Shown in pieces: positions 47,371-59,850 of a stretch of 64,000 bases of DNA; the stretch's first letter is position 1; every line of letters begins with the position of its first letter. This stretch comes from Fallopia convolvulus (taxonomy: Eukaryota; Streptophyta; Magnoliopsida; Caryophyllales; Polygonaceae): positions 55,100,622 to 55,164,621 of the forward strand of contig OZ024734.1 in assembly GCA_964016875.1 (NCBI GenBank), given 5' to 3'. The position numbers were made by a program, and so were the translations under genes. Below the pieces are notes generated by a model. That model had not been told where the DNA came from, did no database searches, and was given only the letters and a program-made list of their open reading frames with translations.

Positions 47371-48990
47371 ATTCTTTTTTGGTGGAGATACCGCATAATT
47401 CAGTCAGATGATATATTCGCGCCATTGCTCGGTTTGGCTGATATGTCCTGAATGTGTGTACAAACATTGGAGGTTTTGTCATTGTTTTTGAAGTAAGGGT
47501 GTTCCATGTATATTTGTTCACTTCAAACCTAAGGTTTGGTTCATCAGCTTTGTTAATCATTTGTGTATTCTTCTGAAAGCCTATATGTACTCTAATGTGA
47601 ACCTACTCTGGACATTAAAATGTCAAGCCACAACATGGGCCATGATTGTATCTTGGTTAGCTTGCCATCGAATATTTTATGGGGACATTTTTTGAAAGGT
47701 TGTATAAGTTTGTGATTGGCCTACTTTTTTTGCATGATGTGCGTCATTGGATTTGTTTGCTTCTTATTTAGGTCAATTTGATCAAGATCCGACGTTATAA
47801 TTCTAACGATGCTATGATCTAGAATTAGCAAAACAATTTACGATCCTAGGTAGAATCTTATTAGAGGTAGGATTTTAAGTGTTTAAAATAAATTCGATTT
47901 GGTCAGTTTTGGGCTAGGTTACCGAGGGTTCGCGTTGAGTATGAGTTTGAATCAATTGGGTTAACTCATGGTAAGTCAATGTACTGAGTTCAGGTTGAGT
48001 CAATGAGGCTACTTTCTTAAAAAATCTCACTATTAACACATTTAAATAATTAAAATAGTAATATAAATAAATTAGACAATTAAATGATTCATTTTTTTTC
48101 AAGATACTTGAACATATTCAAAAAGTTATATCATATTCATTCTATATTTTGAATGTCATTTATTAATAAAATTTTACATATACTCATTAATCGAGTTAGT
48201 TTTGGGTTCAAGCTATACATCTTTGGGTTTCGGATGAGTTTGGATCAGTGTTAGATACGGTTCAACCAGGTCGGTTTTTCGATTTCGGTCATGTTTTAAC
48301 AACTCTATAAGATATACAAAACTTAATTTCCTTTTATCTCTTTTTTGCTTGTTTGGGATGGTTTGCATCTAACTACCCTTTCTATTTGAATTGAAATTAT
48401 ATAATACCACATTTTATCTCCCATTTGCTTACCAATGATCATCCATCCATCCCCTATATTTCATTCAGAATTTCAAAGTCCATCAAAAATATTAAAAATG
48501 CAAATCATGTAATAAGATGTTATAGTAGAGTGAAATATTAGTCAAATGAGTAGATTATAGATAGCCAAAAAAAAACCGATATAAATAATCTAAGATAAAT
48601 GTTCTTTCTGTTGTGATAATTTTGGAAAAGAAGCTTATGAACTTAGATCTGATTTTTGCTTGATCGTATTACATTGATCTGTTCATGCTATTTATAGGGC
48701 CAAAGATTTGGCCTAATTTTGCCATATCCAGCTGAAAAGATAGAAAGTCGTAAAGACCGCCTTTCGTATGTTTACAAGCCGTATGAACCAAAGCCTACTA
48801 AGTACAAAACAAACATAATACAAAATGAATGGATAATACACCTTTGATTAATTATCTCTTAGCACTTTCATTGTTCTTTATTAACATTTTTAACTACAAA
48901 AATCACACAAAAAATGCCACAAATAATCGGAGATAGGTAAAAAAGAAAAAAGGAAACAGATAACGCTTGTTATATTTGTATATCATCACA
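47371..48990. other. Intergenic between LOL and HCF153-like genes
   Basis: Holds the LOL 3' UTR and AT-rich sequence with GGTTCA/GGGTT-rich words around 47890-48290 that may be another decayed MITE. No supportable gene. Confidence 0.4.
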
Positions 48991-49041
48991 ATGCTGTGTA
49001 GTGACGAAGATGAAGCACAACATAATCCACAGAACTCACAA

Positions 49042-50021
49042 ATGGCGATAGCTACTCTCACCACTTGCAGAGCACTCTCTCCCGCTACTTCTTCCATTTC
49101 CCACTTCGATACCCGCCGGATACCATCGCGTCTTTCAATTCCCAAACGCCTCTCCTTCTCCGATTCTCCGGCGGTCCAATTTCCCGGCGAATCTACTTTC
49201 CGGCGAAGCAAAAGAACCCTAACAGTTGTCACCCGTGCGGGTCCCAGCTCCAACACCTTAATCTTCGCCTTCGTCTTCCCATTCACTCTCCTCGCCGTCA
49301 CCGTCTTCGCTGCCATTCGAATTGGCGATAGGCTTGATAAGAAGTTTCTCGAGGAGGTATTTTCCCCCATGAAACTAGATTGATTTTCCAGTCTTTTGGC
49401 TTAATTTTGAAATTGATTGCTTGAATTTTGGGTCAATTGTGTTGAATGTCGGGTTAATTGAGCTAGATTCTCCGTTGCTAGATGATGTCCGCCAAGTGTT
49501 TGATGAAATTCCTGAACGAAATCTCATTTTCAGTTTTTTCAATTTTGAGTCAATCCATAGAGCTGTAGTTAATCCATATCCGCCAAGTGTTTGATGAAAT
49601 TCCTGAACGAAATCTCATTTTCAGTTTTTTCAATTTGAGTTAATCCATTGAGCTGCAGTTTTTATGAAGAAATTGGCAAGGATAGTGTTTGATTCCTGTT
49701 CATTGGTTTCTTCTCATAGTTAAATCTTCAGAAATTATGATTTGAGGAGAATAAATTAGTTTCAGCTGGAAAATTTGTGTGAATAACTTCTTCATTTCAG
49801 TATTTCTGTTTGTAAATGTACAGTCTTTCTTCTATTGATTACAATTTTCGACATTCTAGTAAGTGTAGTTTGTTTCCTTGTCATTGCAGCTCGCGATGGA
49901 CCAAGCACTAAAGGAGATGGAAGATGACAACGAAGAAGATGATGATACAATTATTGTAACTACTAGAGAGGAAGAACCTGCTCTTCCTCGCACTCGTAAC
50001 CGCCCTAAACGAGAAGTTTAG
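49042..50021 (+). CDS. HCF153: HCF153-like thylakoid protein
   Basis: Two exons, 49042-49356 and 49890-50021, give 148 residues. The N-terminus (MAIATLTTC, Ser/Arg-rich, to about residue 65) looks like a chloroplast transit peptide. VVTRAGPSS marks a likely processing region, and residues about 72-93 form a single membrane helix. An acidic stretch and the conserved C-terminus RTRNRPKREV follow. These features match Arabidopsis HCF153, a nuclear-encoded thylakoid protein needed after translation for cytochrome b6f accumulation. An in-frame upstream ATG at 48991 would add 17 residues; I prefer 49042 because it gives the better transit-peptide start. It converges with the PPR gene downstream. 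Confidence 0.85.
49488..49660. repeat. Duplicated PPR-motif fragment in the HCF153 intron
   Basis: Two ~80 bp direct copies (starting 49488 and 49579) encode RQVFDEIPERNLIF in plus-strand frame, a typical PLS-class PPR helix. They are non-coding here because they lie inside the intron. Confidence 0.7.
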
Positions 50022-50798
50022 AATCATCTGTACTCTTGGTATTATACTGGTATACTTAATTTTGGTTCTGTTCAGGAAGTGTTATCATAGATTAGGCAAT
50101 GCAGCAATTGTTAGTTTACTTTGACATCAATTTTTAAAGGCTAAGAGTATGCTGTGTATCATATGTGGATGTACTTCAATTGCATCTTGAATTTGTTCTC
50201 AAGAAGGAAAATTTACTGATTGGCTATACTTTCTGTTCCTTGTTTCTCATCAGTGTATTGTCTAAAAAGACAAATTGAAGTTAACTAACATGTAGTAGTG
50301 CACAAAAATGACAGTATATTAGTAGGCCTGGTACATTGGTATCAAGTGCCAAAACTATATGAGTATATTATGTGTGATTTTGTGTAAAGAAAGTAATTTT
50401 ATTCTATGGTACAATTGAAAATACAAGGAGAGAGTATTGTACTCCCATACAAATTGTAGGTAATGTAGACAAGATGTAGCTCATTCAGGTACATGTATTT
50501 TGTGCAAAGAAAGTATCATCTTCCTCAAACAGATTGATCCATGCCCCACTAAACTGAGATCATTTAAATTCCTGTAAAATGTATGAAGATGTAGCTTATT
50601 GATTACAACAGATTGATTCAACTGCTGCCCCACTTAAGCAACCTTTACATTAAAAAAAAATCAACTGCAGAAGTGAACTTAAAACTCAGGAGATTCATTC
50701 AACACAGCCTCAAACATTCAGTATAATTCCTTGCACACTTCAATTTTCTCCAAAAACACTAAACTGAGCTATGCAATGAATAATACCTGCATTGCTGT

Positions 50799-53006
50799 TC
50801 AACCTGATAATAATGTGCAACCTTTTGAATTCAGCTTCCTCTCCAGACCGAAAAACTTCAAACCCGACACCACCAAATCTGCTGTCTTCCTTTTCAAGTG
50901 ATCAAGAAGCCTTTCATCATACACAATCACATCAGCTTCAGTAAGCATCTTGTGATCTTGCATGTAACAAAAAACCTTCCTCGCCTCTTCTATTGTCCCG
51001 TGCTTGCACATGCCAGAGATAACAGCACAACACACGATTTCATCAGGCAGGCAGCCTTGTTGTACCATCTCATCAATTACTTCAACAACTTTCGCTGAAT
51101 CATTAGACTTGCATGCATGAAGAATGGTAAGAGAGCACATGAACTCCATTGGTCCACTGCTAACATTAGCTAAGCAATCGCGGACCAACAAAAGGGCTGA
51201 ATCAATCTCTCCAATTTTGCAAAGGCCTTTAACCAGAGAACAATACGCCGTAACTGAAGGACACAAAGACATCTCCTTTATTTTGTTATAATAAGAGCAT
51301 GCCTCTTTGACATCTTCAAGTTCAACAAGACACGAAACTACATGGCTGTAAGTTGCCGAATCAGGTTCAAGTTTGGAATCCTTCATTTCATTAAACAGTG
51401 ATAATGCCTTTCTTGTATCCCCATGCTTATAAAGAAAACCAATAAGGATATTGCAAATTGAAACACTGCAATATCCTCTTGCCTTCAAGTCATGGAACAG
51501 CTTTAAAGCAAGAACCAGATTCTCCTCGACTATGAAGGAGAAAAGTTTGGAGAGATCATCCATGACAGGAAACCCTAAACTCTGCATTTGTACAAGTAAG
51601 CAGCAAAAGGTATCCATTTTCCCCGATTCTGCAAGAGAAACCAAGATAGGCTTCACAGTTGTAAAATCTGGTTGAAGGGACTCTTGAACAGTGACCTTGA
51701 ACAACTTATAAGCTTTATCAACCTGTTTTACACTACATAAGCCTTCTATCAAGGAATTGTATATTGCCAAATCGGCTCGGTACCCAGAATCCATCAAATC
51801 TTTTAACAAGTCACAAGCTTGACCAACTTTTCCATCAACAACAAACGCCTCTACTAGTGAACCATATATAGCTCTATCTACTAACAAACCTGTCTTCTTC
51901 ATTTCATTAAATAAAGCATAAGCCTTCTCAACCCGTTTCCCCTTACACAAAGCCGATATCACAGTTTTATAAGCCATAACATCTGGATGAACTTGATCAC
52001 TCTTCATCTCATCCCATATTTTTAAGCAACCATCCAAATTCTCCTCTTTCACCATCATCCTTATCAAAGCAGTGTATGCAAAAACATCCGGTTTGCACAA
52101 ATTAGACCTCATCCTATCCAAAACCTCAAACATCTCATTCATCTTCCCTTCCTTACACAAACCCTTGACCAGAATCATATAAGTCACGCTCTCCTCCACC
52201 AACCCTTCATTCTTAAAATCATCATAAACCGACATTGCCAAATTCAAATGATTCGTCTTCACCAACGCATCCATGATCCTATTATACAAGAAAACACGAG
52301 GTTTCACCCCAAATTTCTTCATCTTCTCATATATATAGTAAACCCTAAGCCCCCTATTGTTATCAGCATGAGTCCTGATCAAAATCTCAAACTGCTTTTC
52401 ACTCGGCGGGCGCCCCTGCAAATGCATTAGCTCGGGCAGCTGATCAGCAGCCCGAAACCTATTCAACCGATTCAAGCAATAAGCAAACGCATTGTAAGAG
52501 ATGTAAGTGTGCTTGTAACCCTTCTGCTTACCAGCCCAATGGAAGAACCTCGAAGCAGTCAAAGGATCTGTTTCCACTTTAAGCACCTCCGCCACCGTGT
52601 CCGGCGTGACCCGCCGGAGCTTATTCAAATCGGAGACGACGGGCGGGCTCCACCGGCCGTGTTTTCTCAGGGAGTCGCAGATGTAGCGCGCAATTGGGGT
52701 CAGTTTCTGGGCAATGTGGAAGAAATTACGAGATGGGTTGTGATCAGAATTAGGGTTGAGCTTGTGGGTGTTGCTGATTTGGTCTGGGTTCCATTTTTTG
52801 AGGTCGAAAGATGCGGGCTTGGATGATGGGGCGTTTGATTTTCGGACTTTGAGGTCTCGAGGGTTTAAGGAGTGAGAAGGGTTTTGAGGGTCTAGGGTTT
52901 GGCGGTTGGAGAAGAGGCCGCCATAGACGGTGGGTCTGTTCTGAGAGGGTTTCCGGTGACCGTAGAAGAAGTAGAGCTTGTTGGGAGATGGGGATTGGGG
53001 AGGCAT
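50799..53006 (-). CDS. P-class pentatricopeptide repeat protein
   Basis: A single uninterrupted frame of 735 residues, as usual for plant PPR genes. A basic N-terminal ~100 residues (YFFYGHRKPSQNRPTVYGG) may target an organelle. About a dozen 35-residue P-type motifs follow from roughly residue 200 to 690, e.g. VTYMILVKGLCKEGKMNEMFEVLDRM and AIYNSLIEGLCSVKQVDKAYKLF (each shown in part). There is no E, DYW, SMR or other catalytic tail. P-class PPRs bind organellar RNAs and stabilise or process them; the target cannot be read here. The N-terminal style recalls the Arabidopsis At4g20740 group, which I could not verify. The start at 53006-53004 is the first Met. Confidence 0.93.
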   Translation of the reverse strand: MPPQSPSPNKLYFFYGHRKPSQNRPTVYGGLFSNRQTLDPQNPSHSLNPRDLKVRKSNAPSSKPASFDLKKWNPDQISNTHKLNPNSDHNPSRNFFHIAQKLTPIARYICDSLRKHGRWSPPVVSDLNKLRRVTPDTVAEVLKVETDPLTASRFFHWAGKQKGYKHTYISYNAFAYCLNRLNRFRAADQLPELMHLQGRPPSEKQFEILIRTHADNNRGLRVYYIYEKMKKFGVKPRVFLYNRIMDALVKTNHLNLAMSVYDDFKNEGLVEESVTYMILVKGLCKEGKMNEMFEVLDRMRSNLCKPDVFAYTALIRMMVKEENLDGCLKIWDEMKSDQVHPDVMAYKTVISALCKGKRVEKAYALFNEMKKTGLLVDRAIYGSLVEAFVVDGKVGQACDLLKDLMDSGYRADLAIYNSLIEGLCSVKQVDKAYKLFKVTVQESLQPDFTTVKPILVSLAESGKMDTFCCLLVQMQSLGFPVMDDLSKLFSFIVEENLVLALKLFHDLKARGYCSVSICNILIGFLYKHGDTRKALSLFNEMKDSKLEPDSATYSHVVSCLVELEDVKEACSYYNKIKEMSLCPSVTAYCSLVKGLCKIGEIDSALLLVRDCLANVSSGPMEFMCSLTILHACKSNDSAKVVEVIDEMVQQGCLPDEIVCCAVISGMCKHGTIEEARKVFCYMQDHKMLTEADVIVYDERLLDHLKRKTADLVVSGLKFFGLERKLNSKGCTLLSG

Positions 53007-53474
53007 GGTTGTAATCCTCCGCCGGCGCCGGTTTCTTTTCAGGTCGTTCGAGGTGAAGTACGAAGGGAAATCAAGTCCATTTTAGTATAAAATATGAAAT
53101 ATCACCACTAAAATAGGAAAAATTGTGCAATGTTGGTACTTGGTAGAAGTATTTCATTTTGGATGGCATTATAGAAGATTTATTTATCTAATGTTTTTTT
53201 TTTATAAGGAAAGTGATTAGGGTGGCCACTAAAATATTAGTGGTAGAACATCCTGACGGACGAGAGTAAGTAATCTCGAGTCAGCTGCGAGTGGAAAGGA
53301 GGAGACATGAATGAACGATACAACGATGAAATCCGCCACCGAATTATTTATGTAATGTTGGTTATTTTAATTCATGTGTTGTATTAATTAGATTATGTAT
53401 TTTACGTTGTATTTATGATTTGAATAAAATGAAATAATATTATTAGCATGCATATCAACATGATTTTAAAATTA

Positions 53475-53875
53475 ACACACATATCAACATGGTCCAATGA
53501 GATAAGATTGTATTTGTTTCAAATTGTTAGATCAGATTACATGAATACATCTTATGGCATACAACAACATGATTTTAAAATTAGCACAAATATCAACATG
53601 ATCCAATGAGATAAGATTGCATTTGTTTCCAATCGTTAGATCGAATTACATGAATGCATCCGTATCAACATGATTTCAAAATTTGCACACATATCAACAT
53701 GGTCCAATGAGATAAAATTGCATTTGTTTCCATTCATTAGATCAGAATACATGAATACATCTTTTGGTAAAGATACCAACATGATTTCAAAAGTGGCACA
53801 CATATCAACATGATATGATAAGATAAGATTGTATATGATGACAATCATTAGATCGTATACGCATCTATACCATTA
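53475..53875. repeat. Four-copy ~110 bp tandem repeat
   Basis: Units start near 53475, 53585, 53685 and 53796 with CACA(C/A)ATATCAACATG, then CCAATGAGATAAGATTG and GTTAGATC. Spacing is 100-111 bp and copies are diverged, so this is a small satellite-like array. Confidence 0.85.
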
Positions 53876-54973
53876 CATTTTCCAGTATTCATCATAAATA
53901 TTCTACTTCTTTTATATTCCATTCCACAATACCTAATACAACCAATCCTTCTATTGTTTTAATGTCTTATTCTAAGCGTAGTCCAACTTATATAATAGAT
54001 GGAGATTTACAATTTTGTTATTTTTATTTTAATAATTCTCAATGTCCAATTAATAGTGTTAACCAAAACAATTAAAGGACACGTTGTGAGAGAGTAGACT
54101 CCATCATATAGCCTACAAAAATGAGGAGCTAAATTTGACCTTCTAGAACCAAAGGTTATATTTTTTTCCTTGAAATTGGTGTAAATCCCTTGATTAATTC
54201 TTGCATCTTTGTATAGCCTTTTGTCAATTATCAAACTTAATATATATTTTGCAATTTTGTATTCAAATTCATAACAATATTTGTTTTACATGTAGATTAG
54301 TAGTCCCCGAATATTGATGGATGGGTCCATTTTCATTCGCGGGTCAGGTGTTAAAAATGTAAAATGGCTTCACCTATTCATAACCTCTAGCAGAAAGGGA
54401 CATGTGGTGCACTTTTTGTATAAACATGGCTTCTACAACATTATACTAGACTGTATTAGGGTAGATTTTACATGATCTTAATTGTGTTTGTGTTACAACA
54501 GGTGGTCTTACCCGTCAACTGAGAAATACAGCATTTGTCAACCCAGCACCAGTAGCATTGCATAATGTAGAAGAGGACCGAAGTTCAAGCCTAATCCTAT
54601 TATCTTACAAAACAATAACAATAATATCTAAAGACTGACATTACTTCTTTCCCCTCTAAAGTAGAACTGCTTAACCCAGAGAAGTATCAACAAAATAGGA
54701 TTTTCCCAAAGGAACCAGTTGAAGGAAAACAAAACAAAACAAAACAATTGACAGATCAGAGCATTGGACTTAACCAGCTGCTTTCATGATCATTGAAACC
54801 TGATGGAACATTCAGCCATCCCTAGTGCAAAAATGAGGATAGCTCAATCAAAATCACAGAAGTTGGTGCCCAGCCCACCCTCTGCAAAATCATCATTTCA
54901 AATTTCCCTTAATTGAAGTAACCAGACTTGAAGATACTTGAGAGGTCCTTTATGAGTTGAGATCAATCGATCT
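53876..54973. other. Intergenic, including 3' flank of the next gene
   Basis: AT-rich, no gene recognised. The 3' UTR of the 54974-59024 gene probably occupies the right-hand ~200-400 bases. Confidence 0.4.
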
Positions 54974-57900
54974 CTATTGGCCTCCAAAACTGACCCTTTT
55001 ATTACCGCTTCCATTATTCCACCGACGAGATGTCTGATCAGTGTACTGTAACCTAGGTCCTTTATGACCTGGCGCGTTCTGACCTGGCGCACCTTCCCTT
55101 TTCCGACAAGTTCCAGCCACGTCCTCCCTCTCCTCACCATAGCCTCCTCTTGTCCTACCATAACCATATTGACCACGTTGCTTCTGGTGACCCCAATCAT
55201 TTTTGTTAGCGGGATAATTAGAACCATTTGGATGATAACTAGATCTGCTTAAGCCAGGCTCCCACTGATTACGACCCCATGAACTTCCTCCAAAATCCCG
55301 ACATCTATTCCCATCTCTCCACTTGCTGCCATTATCAACCGTATTCTTTCCTTTCTCCAAGAAACCTCCCCGAGAGCCATATCTAGTAGAAGCATTTCCG
55401 GGTCTATCATGGTATGCCCAAGAATTATCATAACCGGATCGCTTCTCTGTGGCATTAACACGTTCATCACATTGGTTCCAACCTGCAGCTTTGTTCTGAG
55501 CATGGCCGTGCTCCCAAGGGTTTTTGTCATGGCACTCCCAAGCATTGCTATCATTGGTTGCCTTGTCTCGGGAATCAACAGGCACATCCCATTGGTTCCA
55601 CCCTGCTGCAGCTTTATCATTTGATGCTTGACTAGTTTGACCATAACCACGCTCCCAAGGGTTATCTTTGTCATCATATTTTGTAGTTGCATTATCCAGT
55701 CTTTCATTGCTCTCCCAAGGGTTATTATAATCGGTCGGCTCCTCTCGGGCCTCAGCAGAGTCGTCCCATTGGTTCCAACCTGCTGATTTATTCTGAGCAT
55801 GATCACAATCCCAAGGATTCTCACTTTTATGGTCTTTTAAGCTGTCAACTGAGTTTTCCCTATCATCAGGTACAAAGAATGTCTGGTCCAGGTCTTTCAT
55901 CAGCTCAGGATCAATATAAGGGTTCCAATCAATTTCACCAATATACGCATCTGGATCAGGTGGAGTAATCTCACATTGCTCACCATTAAGCTTTGCCCAA
56001 TAGCATTCTTTAGCATTGTGGAATGCCTCTTTGCCAGCTGCATCATCCCATTCAAGAATATTGTTGTTGCAGTGGATAAACTTCTTAGTGCCCAGTACTT
56101 TCTCCCATGGAACTCCAGACAAAAAGCAAAACTTCTTCTCCCACATAGGCACATTGTCTTGCCATTCACCTGACAATATAGAGTGACTAGTCAGATAGCG
56201 TCCCAGTGGAAAAAATTTCATGAGGACATACAACGTAAAAAATAACTCAGAGAGACTCTATGACATAATACAGAGATACTATATATATATATGTATGTAT
56301 GTGTGCCTGTGTTTGTGTATGGATTTGGGCATGAGGTGGAGGATGCACTGTGCAGGCATAGCGATAATAAGTAACAAATGCTAGAGTAACAGCATATCAG
56401 ATTCGTGTTCCAAGCACATTCTCAAACCACCAGAATAGCTTGAAAAAGTAGAAGACCAAAGAGAGAATCTAGGGAAACGAACAATGCCTTTGTTTAAATC
56501 TATAGACATAGCCAAAAGATTACGGGTGGATAATTCAATTAAAATTAAAATGAGCACAAGAGATGAAAACCTTTCTTGATCAGTAACATATGATCAAGCA
56601 TAATCCAGAAGACAAGTATCCATTCAAACAGTTATCACTACACAATATTACCTCATAACCTGCCAAGGAGAAACCTGAATACAATCTCGCTAATAGCCTT
56701 CATATTAATATCAATTTCAAATGACCAAGAAACATTTGATCCTTCTGCACCAACTTATGATCTTTCAGCATTTATTACATGTATACTCTTGTTCCAAAAA
56801 ACTCTATAAGATCAACGACCCTTAATAATCTTAATGGATATTCATAAAACAAATAAAATCTCAAACACTACCAAAACAACAGTAACCAGAAGATTAATAC
56901 CTAATGCTCATATGAAAAAAGAAGATAGCTGAAAGCAGATACACACTCGAAATATATGGAGGTAAAAAAAAGCTCATTTAATGGAGGACGTTCTTAGTCT
57001 TAGCTCCAAAAGGTTCCATATAAAGGATAGCACCCAAAGCCAGCCAAACAGAAAAAATGGATTAAGTGTGCATAAAAAAAATTGGTTTCTAATTATTTTA
57101 CAGCATAAAGGAAAGCAAGCATGTAAACTCAATCATGGAACAAGTTCACAATTTCATGGCACAAGAAAAAAAAAATCACTTAAGGTGTTAGACCCAAAGA
57201 ATTTTGTTAATATCATTATTTCAGCCAAGAGGCCCACGACAAGCAATATCTAGTCATTGTTCACAAATTGCTATTGCCTGCACAGGAAAATGCAATTTTG
57301 CAAATTCTCTGAGCTTATCAAAAAGTTATACAGACATGAAAAGTTCGTTGAATGGTATGTAACTATGTAAGCATACTTCCTCTTCAAAGAAGTACTAGCA
57401 AGACTCAATCAAAGACCATAAGAATAAAAAAATTGAAAGATACATTTATATTCTAAAAGAAACTTGCATTCTAGCACATGAGTCTTTGTTTTAACCTAAT
57501 TCTTTCAAGTTTTATGATTGTCATTCCACCCACCCGAATTTATATGGTTGTCATTCCTTCTCCATCTTAGAAAGAGACTAGCATTTGTTCCCGTACCTTG
57601 TACGGGTTTTGATTAATAAAATGTCATATAATGAATATTATGTTTCTAAACTTGCTAAATTTTAAGATCTCTAAATATAATTATATATTAATAATATTAT
57701 TATTTTAAAAAAATTATTTCATAATGAAGATTTTGTTTCTATCGGTTGCCAAATTTTAAGACTCTAAATATAATTGTATATTAGTAATATCAGTAACATT
57801 ATTATATTTAATAAAAATGCTCCATATATAATGGATTACACTCCAAACATAACTTGCCAAAATTTAAGATCTCTAAATATAATTGTATATTAATAATATA

Positions 57901-59024
57901 AGATATATTGTTATAATATAAAGATTGTAAATACTTAAACAAATGAAGGGCAAAGAGGTAAATGTAAAAATTAAGACGCCTACGTGGCATAGTTAAGACG
58001 ATGACACGTAGGATAGAGGGATTCGACTTTAGTTATAGTATATTGATAATTTAGCCCTTCCACTCAAATTTCATTAAGCTTAAGAAGTTCAGATAGTTAC
58101 ACCACAAAAGTGTTGAAGATTCTTTGATAAAAATGTATATATATTCAATATATTCACATGAAATTATGTGTTTCTAATGTATAAAGTACTAAAATTCAGT
58201 GACTGATCCTACCAGCATTCTTATAATTCATAACCAAAAAAGTCCAATAGGAAATTAGAGGGAGCAGAAGCTTAAGAGCCTAAGGAAACTCGGAAGAAAA
58301 AGATGGTCTAAAAAAAAAGTTCGTGCCATCTGAAAGCCATGGATTAGGTCTTGACAGAGCACAAGCAATGCTACATCTGCATCTATCGAAATTAGTAACA
58401 AACAAAACTTGAAACAGATAGCTAGACCGTATCAAGTATCAAGTCCTTTTTCAACTAAACTTAGACATCAATGATGTGCCTTCCTTACCATTGAGTTTGT
58501 TTATCCATAACATAAAGATCTAGTCCTACACTGTACTAGGCCACTTGCCATATTTTCAACAGACTTTTTGTTCAAAAAACTTATGGACAAATCGGACAAT
58601 TTCAAAAAAACCAGAGCAGAAAGCAATTGTAAGAAATAAACAATTAAGATATAAACCCATCACAGCAACAGCATTAGAACTAAACTTTAATTTCAACAGA
58701 ATTCCACTCTGGGTGAATGGCAGTGGGCTGAAATTGAATTCAATTTCAAACCTAAGGATCATGAATAAGATCAACTACACTCCTCGTGCCATCTGGGTAT
58801 TCTTCCTCCCACACCAAATCTAAAATTCAACAGATAAATTGCAAGAACTGGTCTTCTATCATCAATTCTAAACCAGATATCAGTATGTAAAGGGTAAACA
58901 CAGACAAAGAAAGAATACCTAATTCAGGATCACGATAAGTTTCACGGGGAGGAGACCAATCATAGTCTTGGTATCTGCTACGACGGTTCGAGCGGGGATA
59001 ATACCTTCGATTCCACTTCCCCAT
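54974..59024 (-). CDS. Plant-specific protein of unknown function, NPWE/GWNQWD repeats
   Basis: Two exons, 59024-58919 and 56169-54974, join in frame to 433 residues across a 2.75 kb GT-AG intron. The conserved N-terminal region includes WSPPRETY, GEWQDNVPMWEKKFC, PWEKV, NILEWDDAAGKEAFHNAK and DWNPYIDPEL, which I recognise as a plant-conserved but unnamed block. Residues about 180-330 contain several imperfect repeats built on NPWE and AGWNQWD. The tail is Gly/Arg/Tyr-rich (YGYGRTRGGYGEE), as in RNA-binding or phase-separating proteins. No catalytic motif or membrane segment is visible. A nuclear or RNA-related role is only a guess from composition. Confidence 0.85.
57585..58048 (-). mobile_element. 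Small Helitron in the intron of the unknown gene
   Basis: On the minus strand it starts TCAATATACTATAACTAAAG after an A. It ends with hairpin CCCGTAC-AAG-GTACGGG followed by CTAG before a T. It is about 464 bp and non-coding, in the same orientation as its host gene. Confidence 0.75.
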
Positions 59025-59232
59025 CTCTAAGGCACCACAACACGCACAAGGATAGGGCTTTTCGACAGGAAATTTCCAGAAATTAAAACCCTCGAAGCGA
59101 AATTACTCCTCCCCTTCGCAAATTCAACAACTGGTGCGATTCACAGGGGAAGAGGAATAGAAAGGGTCGTCGTCGGTTGGTGAGAAAGCCTATCGGAAGG
59201 CAAAAGGATGTTAAGAAAAGTAAATTAACAGA

Positions 59233-59850
59233 TTGAAATTAAAGCGGTTTGAAGGGAGAATTACGAATCAAGAATGGAACGCGGGGGATATTCTGCTGTT
59301 ATTGAAGGTAGTTTCAGAGTTAATAGGAAGCACTTTTGAACTTCTTGTGGTCAGGTCGTCAGCTCATCGGAGATCAAGAAGAAGGATCTTCTTCAGGGTT
59401 CAGAGCACGGTCTGCGAATTTTAGTACTCCCTTTTGACGCCAAATTGGCCCAAATAGGTCTTTCCAGCGTTTGATATTTTTCGTTTCAAAAAAAAACTAA
59501 TTATGTCCAATTGTCCAAACATGTTAGAAAGTCTTATTATAAGAATTTTCACGGCATAGGTTAAATAATTTAATTATAGTAAGAAATTAATAATTTTATA
59601 TTTAGAGATTTTTTTAATTTTTTTTATAAAAGTTTATTATTTTTAAAATAGGATTTTAATTTCTAAATTAGGGTTCTTATCATATAAGGATAGAAAAACT
59701 GATTAGAAAAACAAAAGAAAAATCAACAATGCTTTATTTTGTTATGGATTATACTTTATATTATAAGGACACATTATAAGAATTTTTAAATAAAAAATTT
59801 GATAAGATTTGCTTTTTTTAAATATTAAAAACGTTATATTATTATTAAAT
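59233..59850. other. 5' flank of the unknown gene, then AT-rich DNA
   Basis: Likely promoter of the minus-strand gene starting at 59024. No other gene supported. Confidence 0.35.

Noticed and set aside
48967..49041. HCF153 extension to 48967
   Set aside because: That codon is not ATG; the first in-frame ATG is 48991, and 49042 gives a better transit peptide.
52509..52826. 105-codon plus-strand frame
   Set aside because: Shadow of the PPR coding region on the opposite strand.
53636..53848. 70-codon repeated peptide frame
   Set aside because: Produced by the ~110 bp tandem repeat; no start context or conservation.
53475..53875. CRISPR-like array
   Set aside because: Units are ~110 bp and diverged with no unique spacers, and the sequence is a plant nuclear genome.
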